Position numbers and translations under genes: made by a program
Assembly: GCA_045603585.1 (NCBI GenBank)
Contig: JAZUMK010000027.1
Location: 1-64,000 of the forward strand
DNA length: 64,000 nucleotides
Reading direction: 5' to 3'
Source: SFEL01 sp045603585
Lineage (GTDB): Bacteria; Bacillota; Clostridia; Christensenellales; CAG-138
The notes under the pieces: generated by a model
What the model was told of the DNA's origin: nothing
Database searches by the model: none
What the model saw: only the letters and a program-made list of their open reading frames with translations
In this document: piece after piece, positions 1-9,452 of the stretch
Layout of the letters: the number at the start of each line of letters is the position of its first letter
How positions within the stretch are numbered: the first letter of the stretch is position 1

Positions 1-1
1 C

Positions 2-880
2 TTTGTCCTGCTGCTCATATTCTCGCTGCATGAAATAATACGCTACGGAGTGTGGTACAAAAAGGCGAAAAAGGCTGCGGAGAAGGAAGGGATACTTCTT
101 AATCCCGGCACAAAGAAAATCTTTGGAAACATAATATTCACCATATTTTTTCTGGCATTCCTTTATCTTCTGATATCATCTGACCACAGAATGACAGTTA
201 TATATGTGGTAACAGCGCTTGGATTTACTACAATTAGATGGTTTGTGCGGCTGCTGTCAAAGTGGCTGAAGCATAAAAAGGTATCCGCCGCAGAAAACGG
301 ATTGCTCTCCTTTGTGATTTTGGCTATCCTTATCGGTTCATACACGTATCTGACAACCACGGACAGGATAAATTTGCTTCCAGAAGAAGCGGAAGATAAG
401 CTCAGCGTATATTCAGGAGATACCTTTGCCATAGAAAATGGTGAGCTGCCCTTAACTATGGAAGACTTCATTGAAGGGGATTTCAGCAACTATACAACCA
501 CGCTTTCGGTAAATGAAACTGTGTTTTCCGCACAGCTGTATGCCGTCCATCACTCTGAGGAACCTGACCCGGATATACCGGCAATCAGCTACACCGTAAC
601 AAAAATAAAAATGCCCCAACTGCACGATTGGTATCTTGAAAAAACCCTGGATCAAACATTCAAAGTGCGTCATAGGGTAACGTTTTCATTTCACCTTGAA
701 TACATTCCCATCTATTCAGATCCGTGGGGTGCAGAACACGTATACCGGCGCTATTCCGACGGCCATCCATTGGATACATACCTGATAGACCTTGGCGACC
801 GTATCATTACAATATCCCCTGACTGGGAACTGACAACAGAACAAAAGCAAACCATCGTATCAGTCCTTGGCAGCATATAA
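2..880 (+). CDS. Membrane protein, 5'-truncated at window edge
   Basis: The reading frame is open from the first bases and encodes a hydrophobic stretch before the first possible start (GTG at 50). The gene therefore most likely begins outside the window, and 292 residues are visible. There are about four hydrophobic segments (residues 1-12, 43-60, 65-85 and 100-117) with basic linkers. An acidic, soluble C-terminal half of about 170 residues follows. The arrangement recalls the C-terminal part of DUF2812-type membrane proteins of Clostridia, but I cannot confirm that family without the N-terminus. It lies 35 nt upstream of the hydrolase gene on the same strand, so the two may be cotranscribed. 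Confidence 0.7.
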   Translation, partial: FVLLLIFSLHEIIRYGVWYKKAKKAAEKEGILLNPGTKKIFGNIIFTIFFLAFLYLLISSDHRMTVIYVVTALGFTTIRWFVRLLSKWLKHKKVSAAENGLLSFVILAILIGSYTYLTTTDRINLLPEEAEDKLSVYSGDTFAIENGELPLTMEDFIEGDFSNYTTTLSVNETVFSAQLYAVHHSEEPDPDIPAISYTVTKIKMPQLHDWYLEKTLDQTFKVRHRVTFSFHLEYIPIYSDPWGAEHVYRRYSDGHPLDTYLIDLGDRIITISPDWELTTEQKQTIVSVLGSI

Positions 881-915
881 AACGAGTGCTATAATCCAAC
901 CAAGAGGTGATATAC

Positions 916-1671
916 ATGCAGCAAAGAGAAATATTAATTAAGTCCACCATGGACGGCACAATGCAACCGTTGTTATTTTACAAGACCGAATCCAAGGAAA
1001 AGCGTCCGCTGCTGGTGGGGCTGCACACATGGAGCTATGACAGATTCAATCAGATAGAAAACATGCTGCCCTATGCGGAAAAGTATGATTTTAATCTGCT
1101 CCTGCCTGAGTTCCGGGGCAATAACCTGCCCACAAATCCTATATGCACACTGGCCTGCGGCTCTGAATACGCAAAGCAGGATATTCAGGATGCAATCGAT
1201 TACGTCATCGTCAATGAAAACGTGGACGCTGACAACGTATTTCTCCTGGGCTTAAGCGGCGGTGGACATATGGCGCTGCTGATGGCGGGGAAGTGCCCCG
1301 AATACTTTAAGGCCATAGGCTCCTACGTGCCAATCACCGACCTTAAGCAGTTCCATGACCAAAGTGAGTTTTACCGGGACGGACTTTTGGCCTGCTGCAG
1401 CGGCAGCGTGGAGGAAATGATCGCCCGCTCGCCCATAACTTACCTTGATACAATTGCCAAGGCAAACATCAAGATATTCCACGGCAAATTCGACCCTGAG
1501 GTATCCGTTACCCACAGCATAAAGCTTTTCAATATGATGATGGAAAAATACCCTGATTCCCGTGTATTCTTAGATATATTCGACGGAGGCCACGAGATAG
1601 ATATGGAGCAGGCTATGTACTGGCTGCTTTCCCAATACGAAAAAGCTGAAATGACGGCTGTAACCGGTTAA
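916..1671 (+). CDS. Alpha/beta hydrolase (prolyl oligopeptidase / dienelactone hydrolase type)
   Basis: A 251-residue alpha/beta-hydrolase with a complete catalytic triad. The nucleophile elbow is GLSGG with Ser114, the acid is Asp193 in HGKFD, and the base is His226 in DGGHE. The oxyanion region is GLHTW near residue 36. The fold suggests hydrolysis of an ester or peptide bond in the cytoplasm, since no signal peptide is present. The substrate cannot be told. The ATG at 916 is preferred over a GTG at 907 because AGAGGTGA lies 5-6 nt upstream of it. The gene follows the truncated membrane protein and ends just before a strong terminator, so it is the last gene of its transcript. Confidence 0.85.
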   Translation: MQQREILIKSTMDGTMQPLLFYKTESKEKRPLLVGLHTWSYDRFNQIENMLPYAEKYDFNLLLPEFRGNNLPTNPICTLACGSEYAKQDIQDAIDYVIVNENVDADNVFLLGLSGGGHMALLMAGKCPEYFKAIGSYVPITDLKQFHDQSEFYRDGLLACCSGSVEEMIARSPITYLDTIAKANIKIFHGKFDPEVSVTHSIKLFNMMMEKYPDSRVFLDIFDGGHEIDMEQAMYWLLSQYEKAEMTAVTG

Positions 1672-1688
1672 AAAACAGTGTGAATTGC

Positions 1689-1725
1689 AAAGGCGTATCC
1701 TTTGGCGGGATGTGCCTTTTTGTTT
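1689..1725 (+). terminator. Rho-independent terminator after the hydrolase gene
   Basis: A 12-bp stem (1689-1700 with 1708-1719, two G-U pairs) and a 7-nt loop are followed by TTTTGTTTT. It separates the hydrolase transcript from the miaB promoter. Confidence 0.8.
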
Positions 1726-1744
1726 TGCATTAAACCGCCCGCAC

Positions 1745-1773
1745 TTGAAGAAACACTGCAAAAAAGATATAAT
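1745..1773 (+). promoter_or_regulatory. Sigma-A promoter of the miaB-mutS operon
   Basis: TTGAAG (1745-1750), a 17-bp spacer and TATAAT (1768-1773). Transcription should start near 1780, leaving a short leader with an AGAGG ribosome binding site before miaB. Confidence 0.75.
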
Positions 1774-1802
1774 AAAATTGATAAAATATGCAGAGGTATT
1801 AA

Positions 1803-3206
1803 ATGCGAAAAGAAATAATTGTACCCGAAGGTGAAATGACTGCGGCAAGAGCCGCTGCAAGGCGGGTGAGAGAAGAAATATCCTCCTATTGCCTCACCTA
1901 CCACATAGAATCCTATGGCTGCCAGATGAACGATCACGATTCCGAGAAGCTGGCAGGCATGCTGGAAGAGATGGGCTGCATCAGGGCTGCTGACAAGGCG
2001 GATGCAGACGTTATTCTGTTCAATACATGCTGCGTTCGGGAGCATGCGGAAAAGCGCGTATACGGCAATATAGGCGCCCTTAAAAAGCGCAAGGACGAAA
2101 AGCCGGGGCTGATCATCGGCGTATGCGGCTGCATGATGCAGCAGAAGGAAGCGGGGGACAAGCTGTTTAAAAGATTTCCCTTCGTCGATATGGTATTCGG
2201 CACAAACGAGCTTCATCGCTTCCCAAATATATTTGAATCTGCCCTCCATCACGACAGGGTGATACAGGTTCGCGAAATGGATGGCGAAATTGCCGAGGGC
2301 ATTCCTGTTTTACGTAACGGCACTTTTGCCACCAATGTTACCATTGCCTATGGCTGCAATAACTTCTGCTCATACTGCATAGTACCTTATGTAAGAGGAC
2401 GCGAGCGCTCCCGCGATTCAGCGGCCATTATTGAAGAAGTGCGCTCCGTTGCCGCAGCAGGTTTCAAAGAGGTTACGCTGCTGGGCCAAAACGTTAACTC
2501 TTACAGCGGGGATGACGGCGCAACTGACTTTCCCACGTTGCTTCGCATGGTGCATGATCAGGTGCCCGAGATCATGCGTATACGCTTTATGACATCTCAC
2601 CCCAAGGATCTGTCTCCTGCCCTGATGGATGCCATTGCAGAGCTTCCCAGGGTGTGCAAGCACATTCATCTGCCTGTACAATCCGGCAGCAACAGGATTC
2701 TGTACCTGATGAACCGCAAATACACCCGCGAAAAATACATGGATGAGGTTGCGGAGCTCAGGCGCAGGGTGCCCGGAATTGAACTTACCACGGATATGAT
2801 AGTGGGCTTCCCCGGCGAAACCGAGGCGGACTTTGAGGATACCCTTGACCTTATCCGCAGGGTTGGATATTCCGCAGCCTTTACATTCATGTATTCTCCC
2901 CGCAAGGGCACAGCTGCCGCCGCAATGGCCGAGCAGGTACCTGACGAGGTAAAGCATGACCGGCTGCAGCGTCTCAATGCGCTGCAGGCTGAAATATTAA
3001 AAGAAGGCAATCTTAAATACATCGGCACAACAGGCGAGGTATTGGTTGAGGGCTGCGACAGGCGGGCAGACCAGCCCATGGCTTACGGCAAGCTCAGCAA
3101 CTTCAAGATGGTTTACTTCCCCGGCGGCGAGGAGCTTATAGGCTCCCTGTGCACCGTAAAGATAACCGCAAACCAGAACAATTCCCTTATAGGCGAATTA
3201 ATATAA
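1803..3206 (+). CDS. miaB: tRNA-2-methylthio-N6-dimethylallyladenosine synthase
   Basis: A 467-residue radical-SAM methylthiotransferase that adds the 2-methylthio group to i6A37 of tRNAs reading UNN codons. The N-terminal UPF0004 domain holds the first 4Fe-4S cluster ligands Cys40 (SYGCQMN), Cys76 (NTCC) and Cys110 (GVCGC). The radical-SAM motif is Cys185-x3-Cys189-x2-Cys192. A TRAM domain closes the protein. The NTCC and VREHAEKR signatures favour MiaB over RimO, and a separate rimO lies at 21.2 kb. It heads an operon that also holds miaA, which makes its i6A substrate. A good promoter and an AGAGG site precede the ATG. Confidence 0.95.
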   Translation: MRKEIIVPEGEMTAARAAARRVREEISSYCLTYHIESYGCQMNDHDSEKLAGMLEEMGCIRAADKADADVILFNTCCVREHAEKRVYGNIGALKKRKDEKPGLIIGVCGCMMQQKEAGDKLFKRFPFVDMVFGTNELHRFPNIFESALHHDRVIQVREMDGEIAEGIPVLRNGTFATNVTIAYGCNNFCSYCIVPYVRGRERSRDSAAIIEEVRSVAAAGFKEVTLLGQNVNSYSGDDGATDFPTLLRMVHDQVPEIMRIRFMTSHPKDLSPALMDAIAELPRVCKHIHLPVQSGSNRILYLMNRKYTREKYMDEVAELRRRVPGIELTTDMIVGFPGETEADFEDTLDLIRRVGYSAAFTFMYSPRKGTAAAAMAEQVPDEVKHDRLQRLNALQAEILKEGNLKYIGTTGEVLVEGCDRRADQPMAYGKLSNFKMVYFPGGEELIGSLCTVKITANQNNSLIGELI

Positions 3207-3230
3207 AAACAGCAGAAAGGCATACATACA

Positions 3231-3629
3231 ATGATTAAAGAAAAAGCAAACGAACTGGGCCTTGCCCTTTCCAATTCCGAAGAATTCCAGCGCGTTCAGC
3301 AGGCCAAGGCTGCCATGGATTCCGATCCCCATGTACAGAGCCTCATGGAGCAGTACACCAAAAAGCAGGAGCAGATGGTTTCCATGCTGGATAATGAAGA
3401 CAGCGACGGTATGACCGTATCCGCCATAGCAAAGGAGATCGAAGACGTTCAGACCGAACTTATGAACGATCCCGTATTCATCGAAATGATGGAAGCTCAG
3501 AATCAGTTTGCCATGGTAATGAACGAGGTAAACAAAATAATCAGCGGATACATCAACCTGGGCGAGGAAGAAGAACAGTCTTCCGGCTGCAGCGGAGATT
3601 GCTCCGCCTGCTCCGGCTGCATGCACTAA
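3231..3629 (+). CDS. YlbF/YmcA family protein (RicA/RicF-like)
   Basis: A 132-residue, mostly helical protein of the YlbF/YmcA (Com_YlbF) family. In B. subtilis these proteins form a complex with YaaT that carries 4Fe-4S clusters and modulates RNase Y cleavage of polycistronic RNAs. Position between miaB and mutS matches B. subtilis ymcA (ricA), which supports the assignment by synteny. The C-terminus ends in a cysteine cluster Cys120-x3-Cys124-x2-Cys127-x2-Cys130, well placed to ligate a cluster. The gap to miaB is 24 nt and to mutS 26 nt. The gene for RNase Y itself (rny) is at 16.5-18.1 kb. Whether this is the YmcA or the YlbF paralogue cannot be settled here. Confidence 0.85.
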   Translation: MIKEKANELGLALSNSEEFQRVQQAKAAMDSDPHVQSLMEQYTKKQEQMVSMLDNEDSDGMTVSAIAKEIEDVQTELMNDPVFIEMMEAQNQFAMVMNEVNKIISGYINLGEEEEQSSGCSGDCSACSGCMH

Positions 3630-3655
3630 TAATTCATTAAAAACAGGAGCGAAAT

Positions 3656-6271
3656 ATGCCCGCTGACCTTACCCCGATGATGCGCCAGTATATGGAAGTA
3701 AAGGAGAAATACCCCGATTGTATTCTCTTTTACCGCCTTGGCGACTTTTATGAGATGTTTTTCGAGGACGCACTCACTGCCTCCCGTGAGCTTGAAATTG
3801 TGCTTACAGGGCGTGATTGCGGCCTTGAAGAGCGTGCTCCCATGTGCGGCGTTCCTTTTCACGCCATGGAGGGCTATGTAAGCCGTCTCATAGAGAAGGG
3901 GCATAAGGTTGCCATATGCGAACAGCTTACAGATCCCAAGGAATCAAAGGGGCTGGTAGAGCGGGATGTAATTCGTGTAATCACTCCCGGCACCGTAATT
4001 GAGGAAAGCATGCTTTCCGAAGGGCAGAACAACTACATTGCTTCTCTATTTCTCAGGGACAGCGATGTGGGCATTGCCTATTGCGACGTATCCACCGGCA
4101 GCTTTTTTGTATATGAATACAGCGGAGCAAACTGGATGAGCGAGCTTACAGACGAGCTTTGCCGTATTCAGCCTACCGAAATAGTTACAAACGACGCCGT
4201 ATTCATGCAGGATGCGCTGGTACGCCGCCTTCAGGCAGAATACTATGTTCAATGCTATGGCAACTGGGCATACGAATATACCGGCGCAAAGGAACGTCTG
4301 CTTACTCACTTCAGGGTATCAACGCTTTCCGGCTACGGCTGCGACGATATGCCCTGCGCCATCTCCGCTGCAGGCGCATTGCTTTCCTATCTGGAAGATA
4401 CCCAGAAAAACTCGCTGTGTCATATCAAGCGCATACGCATAAACCAGCGCAGCCGCTATATGCACATAGACGCAAACTCCCGACGCAATTTGGAACTGAC
4501 CCGTCCTATCCGTTCTGAAGGAAGCAAGAAGAACACGCTTCTGCATCACCTTGATAAAACAGGCACAGCTATGGGCGGAAGATTGCTTCGCACATGGATA
4601 GATCAGCCCCTTCAGCTGCCGGTAGAGATAGAAGCACGTCTCAGCGTAGTGGAGGAGCTGCTGAAAAAGAATATCGAGCGGGATTCCGTAATCAAGGCGC
4701 TTAATGCAATATACGATATCGAGCGCCTCTGCAGCCGCATTGCATACGGTACTGTCAACGCCCGAGATTGCGAATCATTAAGGCTTTCACTGGAGCGCAT
4801 ACCTGCCCTTATAGAATCTCTTGCCCCCATGAAATCCGCAGAGCTCAGCCGAATAAGGGAAGAGCTGGATCCCATGGAGGATATTTGCGCTTTGCTGTAT
4901 TCTGCCATTACGGAAAATCCGCCCCTGAGCGTAAAGGAAGGCGGCGTAATAAGGGATGGCTACAATGCCAAGGTTGATGAATACCGCGATGCATCCAAGA
5001 ACGGTAAAACATGGCTCAGCCGTCTGGAAGCTGCAGAGCGGGAAAATACCGGCATCAAAAACCTTAAGATCAGCTTTAATAAGGTATTTGGCTATTATAT
5101 CGAGGTTACAAAATCTTACCTCAGCCTTGTTCCTTATAATTATCAGCGCAAGCAGACCCTTGCAAACTGCGAAAGATATATAACAGAAGAGCTGAAGGAG
5201 CTGGAAAACACCATCCTTGGCGCAGAAGAAAGCTGCATTGCGCTGGAGTACAGATTGTTTACCGAGCTGCGTGAAATGCTGCTGGGCTGTATTGAGCGTC
5301 TTCAGAGCAACGCAGCCCTTATTGCGGCGCTGGACGTATATTGTTCCTTTGCTCAGGTGGCATATTCAAATGATTACTGTCGCCCCAAAATACAAACAAA
5401 TGGCCGCATAGAGATAATTGACGGACGTCATCCCGTTGTTGAGCGCAGCGTGAAGGACGGTTTTGTGCCCAATAACACCATGATGAACAATAAGGATGAC
5501 CGTCTTATTATTCTCACGGGCCCCAATATGGCAGGTAAGAGCACTTATATGCGTCAGGTTGCCCTTATTGTGCTGATGGCGCACATAGGCAGCTTTGTTC
5601 CTGCCACAAGCGCCAGTATAACCGTAACAGACAGAATATTTACCCGCGTTGGCGCATCGGACAATCTTGCTTCCGGCCAGAGTACCTTCATGGTGGAAAT
5701 GAGCGAGATGTCCAACATACTCAATAACGCCACACCCAACAGCCTGCTTATAATCGACGAAATAGGTCGCGGAACCAGCACATTTGACGGTCTCAGCATT
5801 GCATGGGCTGTGCTTGAGCATATTGCCGACCGGGAAAAATGCGGCGCAAAAACATTGTTTGCAACCCATTATCATGAGCTTACCGAGCTTGAAGGCAAAC
5901 TTCCCGGCATTAAAAACTACCGCATATCCGTAAAGGAAGTGGGAGAGGACATTATCTTCCTGAGAAAGATTGTCCGCGGCGGGGCAGATAAGAGCTTCGG
6001 CATACAGGTTGCCCGCCTTGCCGGTCTGCCTCAGGAGGTAATTCAGCGCGCCCGGGAGATACTCTCTGAGCTGGAAGCCTCGGATATCAATATCGACCAT
6101 GCGGGTATCCTGGAAAAAAACAACGATTCTGATCAGCAGATGACCCTTTTCGGAGCACCTTCTCCCGAAGATGTCATGAAAGAACTAAGGGAGCTGGATA
6201 TAAACGCCATAACTCCCATGGATGCACTGAATCTGATATATGACCTGCACCTTCGTGCAAAGCTGAGGTAA
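3656..6271 (+). CDS. mutS: DNA mismatch repair protein MutS
   Basis: An 871-residue MutS of full length. The mismatch-reading Phe-x-Glu is Phe31-Tyr32-Glu33 (GDFYEMF). The connector, lever and clamp domains follow, then the ABC-type ATPase with Walker A GPNMAGKST (Lys628), Walker B IIDE (Asp701, Glu702) and the GRGTSTFDG signature. The C-terminal tail contains a QMTLF sequence at residues 827-831, which resembles the beta-clamp-binding motif of MutS. It recognises base mismatches and small loops and recruits MutL. mutL starts 1 nt after the stop codon, so translation is probably coupled. A clear SD (AGGAGCG) precedes the ATG. Confidence 0.97.
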   Translation: MPADLTPMMRQYMEVKEKYPDCILFYRLGDFYEMFFEDALTASRELEIVLTGRDCGLEERAPMCGVPFHAMEGYVSRLIEKGHKVAICEQLTDPKESKGLVERDVIRVITPGTVIEESMLSEGQNNYIASLFLRDSDVGIAYCDVSTGSFFVYEYSGANWMSELTDELCRIQPTEIVTNDAVFMQDALVRRLQAEYYVQCYGNWAYEYTGAKERLLTHFRVSTLSGYGCDDMPCAISAAGALLSYLEDTQKNSLCHIKRIRINQRSRYMHIDANSRRNLELTRPIRSEGSKKNTLLHHLDKTGTAMGGRLLRTWIDQPLQLPVEIEARLSVVEELLKKNIERDSVIKALNAIYDIERLCSRIAYGTVNARDCESLRLSLERIPALIESLAPMKSAELSRIREELDPMEDICALLYSAITENPPLSVKEGGVIRDGYNAKVDEYRDASKNGKTWLSRLEAAERENTGIKNLKISFNKVFGYYIEVTKSYLSLVPYNYQRKQTLANCERYITEELKELENTILGAEESCIALEYRLFTELREMLLGCIERLQSNAALIAALDVYCSFAQVAYSNDYCRPKIQTNGRIEIIDGRHPVVERSVKDGFVPNNTMMNNKDDRLIILTGPNMAGKSTYMRQVALIVLMAHIGSFVPATSASITVTDRIFTRVGASDNLASGQSTFMVEMSEMSNILNNATPNSLLIIDEIGRGTSTFDGLSIAWAVLEHIADREKCGAKTLFATHYHELTELEGKLPGIKNYRISVKEVGEDIIFLRKIVRGGADKSFGIQVARLAGLPQEVIQRAREILSELEASDINIDHAGILEKNNDSDQQMTLFGAPSPEDVMKELRELDINAITPMDALNLIYDLHLRAKLR

Positions 6272-6272
6272 A

Positions 6273-8249
6273 ATGAAACGTATTCAGGTGTTGTCAAGGC
6301 ACACGGCAAACCAAATAGCCGCAGGCGAGGTGGTAGAACGCCCCGCATCGGTTGTTAAGGAGCTGGTGGAAAACTCCATAGACGCAGGAAGCACCGCCGT
6401 AACCGTTGAGATAAACGGCGGCGGCATTGAGTATATCCGCGTAACGGATAACGGTTCGGGCATTATTCCTGAAGATTTGCCCACCGCATTCCTCAGCCAT
6501 GCCACAAGCAAGATTTCCACCGCAGAAGACCTTGACCACATTGAAACGCTGGGCTTTCGCGGTGAGGCGCTTGCTTCCATAGCCGCAGTTTCCATGCTTA
6601 CTATGCGTACCCGTACAAAAAATGCAGATGAGGGTGCGATGATTCGCATAGAAGGCGGGGAAGTGAAGGAAAACGGCCCTTCAGGCTGTCCCGAAGGCAG
6701 CACCACAGAAGTTCGCAATCTCTTTTATAACGTTCCCGCAAGGCTGAAATTTTTAAAATCCCAGCGGGCGGAAGCGGGGGCTATATCCGATTATATTTCA
6801 AGGATGATTATGGCAAATCCCGCCATATCCTTTAAGCTTATAAGCAACGGAAAGCAGATTTATCACAGCTCCGGCGACGGACAGCTTAAGTCCGCTGTTT
6901 TCTGCGTATACGGCGGCGAAACTCTGCCCCATATAAAGCCGGTGGACTACGATGACGGAAAGATAAAAATAACCGGCTATTTGGGTACTGAAAAGCTTGC
7001 CCGTCCAAACAGACAGCATCAGTCCCTCTTTGTAAACTCCCGCTATGTGCGCTCTCAGCAGATATCCTATGGTGTTCAGCGCGCCTTTGATACCCGCCTT
7101 ATGGGCGGAAAATTTCCCTTCTATGTGCTGAATATTGCGGTAGATTTTTCGGATGTTGATGTAAATGTGCATCCCAATAAAATGGAAGTTCGCTTCAAGG
7201 ATGAGCAGGCTGCCGTTCGCGCCGCAACCATTGCAGCAAGAATGGCGCTTGGCGACCCTGTTGCGCCGGTAATAACCCATCAGGACATTGCTCCCAAGCC
7301 TAAGTTTGCGCTTCCCGATAGTAAGCCAGAACAGCAGAGCTTTGTAAAACAAAGCAAACCAGCAGAATCCCAATTCGTACGCACGGCTGAAAAAAGAGAG
7401 GAGTTTCGTTCCTCATTTGTAAACAGTATCAATCAGCCTGCGCCCAAAGCTCCGATAAAAATGAAAGAAGCGCTTTCGGATTATGACAGGCCAAGCATTA
7501 CTGAGGTGCTGCCTCCGGATGCCTTTTCTCCCTCAAAATACAAAAACATGACCGTGGAGCAAAAGCGGGAGGAGATCAAAAAAGAAGCCTCTGCGCCTCA
7601 GCCGATTATTGAGGTTACCATCCCGGCAAAGAAGAACATTCCCGCCGTTGAAACTCCAAAACAGCTTGATTTTGGAAAGATACCCTATAAGATCATCGGA
7701 CAGCTTTTCGGATGTTATTGGGTAATTCAGCAGGGGGATGAAGTATTCTTCATCGACCAGCATGCCGCCCATGAACGGCGCATGTATGAAAGCATAATGG
7801 AAAAGCCCCTGAATGCAGATTCTCAGCTGCTGCTGGTTCCTGAAATTGAAAAGCTGACTGCCATGGAATACGATATTCTCATGGAAAACATTGAGCTTTT
7901 CAAGGAGATAGGCTTTGAAATTGAGGAGTTTGGCCCGCTGACCGTCAGCATAAGGGCAGTTCCTGCAATTTTTGCAGCTCCCGAAGCCCCCGCCTTCATC
8001 CACGAGGCGATCGGTTTGCTTCAGAACAAAAACAGCCTCAGCACAAAAGACCTGAAGCGCAGTTCCCTGATCCAATCCGCCTGCAAGCATGCGATAAAGG
8101 CCGGTGATATATTGACGGATATAGAAATAAAAGCTCTGCTGAATGAATACTCAAACAGCGGAGTACCCATGACCTGCCCTCACGGCCGTCCTGTGATGGT
8201 GCGCATGAGCAAGACAGAATTTGAAAAGCTTTTTAAGCGGGTACTGTAA
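6273..8249 (+). CDS. mutL: DNA mismatch repair endonuclease MutL
   Basis: A 658-residue MutL. The GHKL ATPase motifs are ELVENSIDAG, DNGSGI and TLGFRGEAL in the first 110 residues. A variable linker occupies roughly residues 330-460. The C-terminal dimerisation and endonuclease domain has DQHA-x2-E-x4-E (Asp495 to Glu506) and the CPHGRP motif at 635-640. Both mark a nicking MutL, as in bacteria without MutH. After MutS binds a mismatch this protein makes the strand nick. Its stop codon shares one base with the miaA start (TAATG), which indicates translational coupling. Confidence 0.97.
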   Translation: MKRIQVLSRHTANQIAAGEVVERPASVVKELVENSIDAGSTAVTVEINGGGIEYIRVTDNGSGIIPEDLPTAFLSHATSKISTAEDLDHIETLGFRGEALASIAAVSMLTMRTRTKNADEGAMIRIEGGEVKENGPSGCPEGSTTEVRNLFYNVPARLKFLKSQRAEAGAISDYISRMIMANPAISFKLISNGKQIYHSSGDGQLKSAVFCVYGGETLPHIKPVDYDDGKIKITGYLGTEKLARPNRQHQSLFVNSRYVRSQQISYGVQRAFDTRLMGGKFPFYVLNIAVDFSDVDVNVHPNKMEVRFKDEQAAVRAATIAARMALGDPVAPVITHQDIAPKPKFALPDSKPEQQSFVKQSKPAESQFVRTAEKREEFRSSFVNSINQPAPKAPIKMKEALSDYDRPSITEVLPPDAFSPSKYKNMTVEQKREEIKKEASAPQPIIEVTIPAKKNIPAVETPKQLDFGKIPYKIIGQLFGCYWVIQQGDEVFFIDQHAAHERRMYESIMEKPLNADSQLLLVPEIEKLTAMEYDILMENIELFKEIGFEIEEFGPLTVSIRAVPAIFAAPEAPAFIHEAIGLLQNKNSLSTKDLKRSSLIQSACKHAIKAGDILTDIEIKALLNEYSNSGVPMTCPHGRPVMVRMSKTEFEKLFKRVL

Positions 8250-9211
8250 TGACTGATATCAACAAAACAAAGCTTGGCCTTATTGTTGGCCCCACAGCCA
8301 GCGGCAAAACCGCCGTTTCCATAGCTTTGGCTAAGCGTTTGAACGCAGAGATAATATCTGCGGATTCCATTCAGGTATACAAAAGTATGGATATCGGCTC
8401 TGCCAAGCCCACAATTGAAGAACGGCAGGGGATACCTCATCATCTGATGGATGCGGTGGATATTGATTCCCCTAAATTCAGCGTTGCGGAATATCGGCGC
8501 ATGGCGGGGGAAGCCATTGATGATATAGTCAGCCGCGGAAAGTATCCGCTTGTTGTGGGCGGAACGGGATTATATGTAAATTCTCTTATTTATCCGCTGA
8601 ATTTTACCTCCGTCCCATCCGATGAAACTCTTCGTGCAGAGCTTACCGCCCTTGAAAATCAGCAAAAGGGAGCTGCATACGCTCTGCTTGAAAAGGAAGA
8701 CCCAAATGCTGCACAAAGGCTGCATCCAAATGACGTAAAGCGGGTTATTCGCGCCCTCGAGGTGGTTCGGCTTACAGGAAAGCCTATCCATCAGCACGGC
8801 GGTGATTTTGCAAACGAGGCAAATGCGGAAATACCTTATGAGCCCACCATAATAGGTCTTACTATGCCCCGCGAGAGGCTTTATGAGCGGATTAATCTCA
8901 GGGTGGATATAATGCTGGAACAGGGCCTTTTAAATGAAGCCAGAGGCATTTATGAGGCAGGATACGACCTGTCGCTGCCTGCCCTTCAGGGCCTTGGATA
9001 TAAGCAGCTGTTTAAACACTTTGCAGGCGAATATACCCTCGAAGAAGCCATAGAAGCCATAAAGCTGGAAACCCGGCACTTTGCAAAACGCCAGCTTACA
9101 TGGTTCAGGCGGGATAAGCGTATAGTCTGGTTTGATATCAGTGAGTATCCGGACGGCGCATCGCTTAACGAGGCAATATATCAACGTTTTCAGGAGGGGA
9201 ATAATGACTAA
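8249..9211 (+). CDS. miaA: tRNA dimethylallyltransferase
   Basis: A 320-residue isopentenyl-tRNA transferase. It moves a dimethylallyl group from DMAPP onto A37 of tRNAs reading UNN codons and so supplies the substrate of MiaB from the same operon. The P-loop is GPTASGKT (residues 14-21). The DSIQVYK and GGTGLYV signatures and the C-terminal RQLTWFR tRNA-binding segment are present. The start overlaps mutL by one base, and the 3' end overlaps the true hfq start by 8 nt. Confidence 0.96.
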   Translation: MTDINKTKLGLIVGPTASGKTAVSIALAKRLNAEIISADSIQVYKSMDIGSAKPTIEERQGIPHHLMDAVDIDSPKFSVAEYRRMAGEAIDDIVSRGKYPLVVGGTGLYVNSLIYPLNFTSVPSDETLRAELTALENQQKGAAYALLEKEDPNAAQRLHPNDVKRVIRALEVVRLTGKPIHQHGGDFANEANAEIPYEPTIIGLTMPRERLYERINLRVDIMLEQGLLNEARGIYEAGYDLSLPALQGLGYKQLFKHFAGEYTLEEAIEAIKLETRHFAKRQLTWFRRDKRIVWFDISEYPDGASLNEAIYQRFQEGNND

Positions 9212-9449
9212 GCAATTTAACCTTCAGGATGCTTTTCTCAACAGCGCCAGAAAGTCCAAAACCCCTGTAACCATTCACGTTACCAACGGATATCAGATAA
9301 AAAACGCCCTGATAACCGGCTATGATAACTTTGTAGTAACGGTAGAAGCGGACGGAACTCAGATGATGATCTATAAATCCGCCATTTCCACCGTTACGCC
9401 AAACGCAAGGATCAACTTCAATAACTCTAACGAAAATCAGGAAAAGTAA
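9204..9449 (+). CDS. hfq: RNA chaperone Hfq
   Basis: An 81-residue Sm-fold hexameric RNA chaperone. The start is set by a strong SD (AGGAGGGG) 5 nt before ATG 9204, inside the end of miaA. Typical features are NLQDAFLN with Gln8 at the proximal uridine pocket, the Sm1 strand region TIHVTNGYQIKN, and Asp41. The Sm2 motif, usually YKHAIS, reads YKSAIS here, so Ser59 replaces the usual histidine of the proximal RNA-binding pore. The C-terminus is short (about 15 polar residues), as in other Gram-positive Hfq. The miaA-hfq order is widely conserved. Confidence 0.95.
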   Translation: MTKQFNLQDAFLNSARKSKTPVTIHVTNGYQIKNALITGYDNFVVTVEADGTQMMIYKSAISTVTPNARINFNNSNENQEK

Positions 9450-9452
9450 AAA

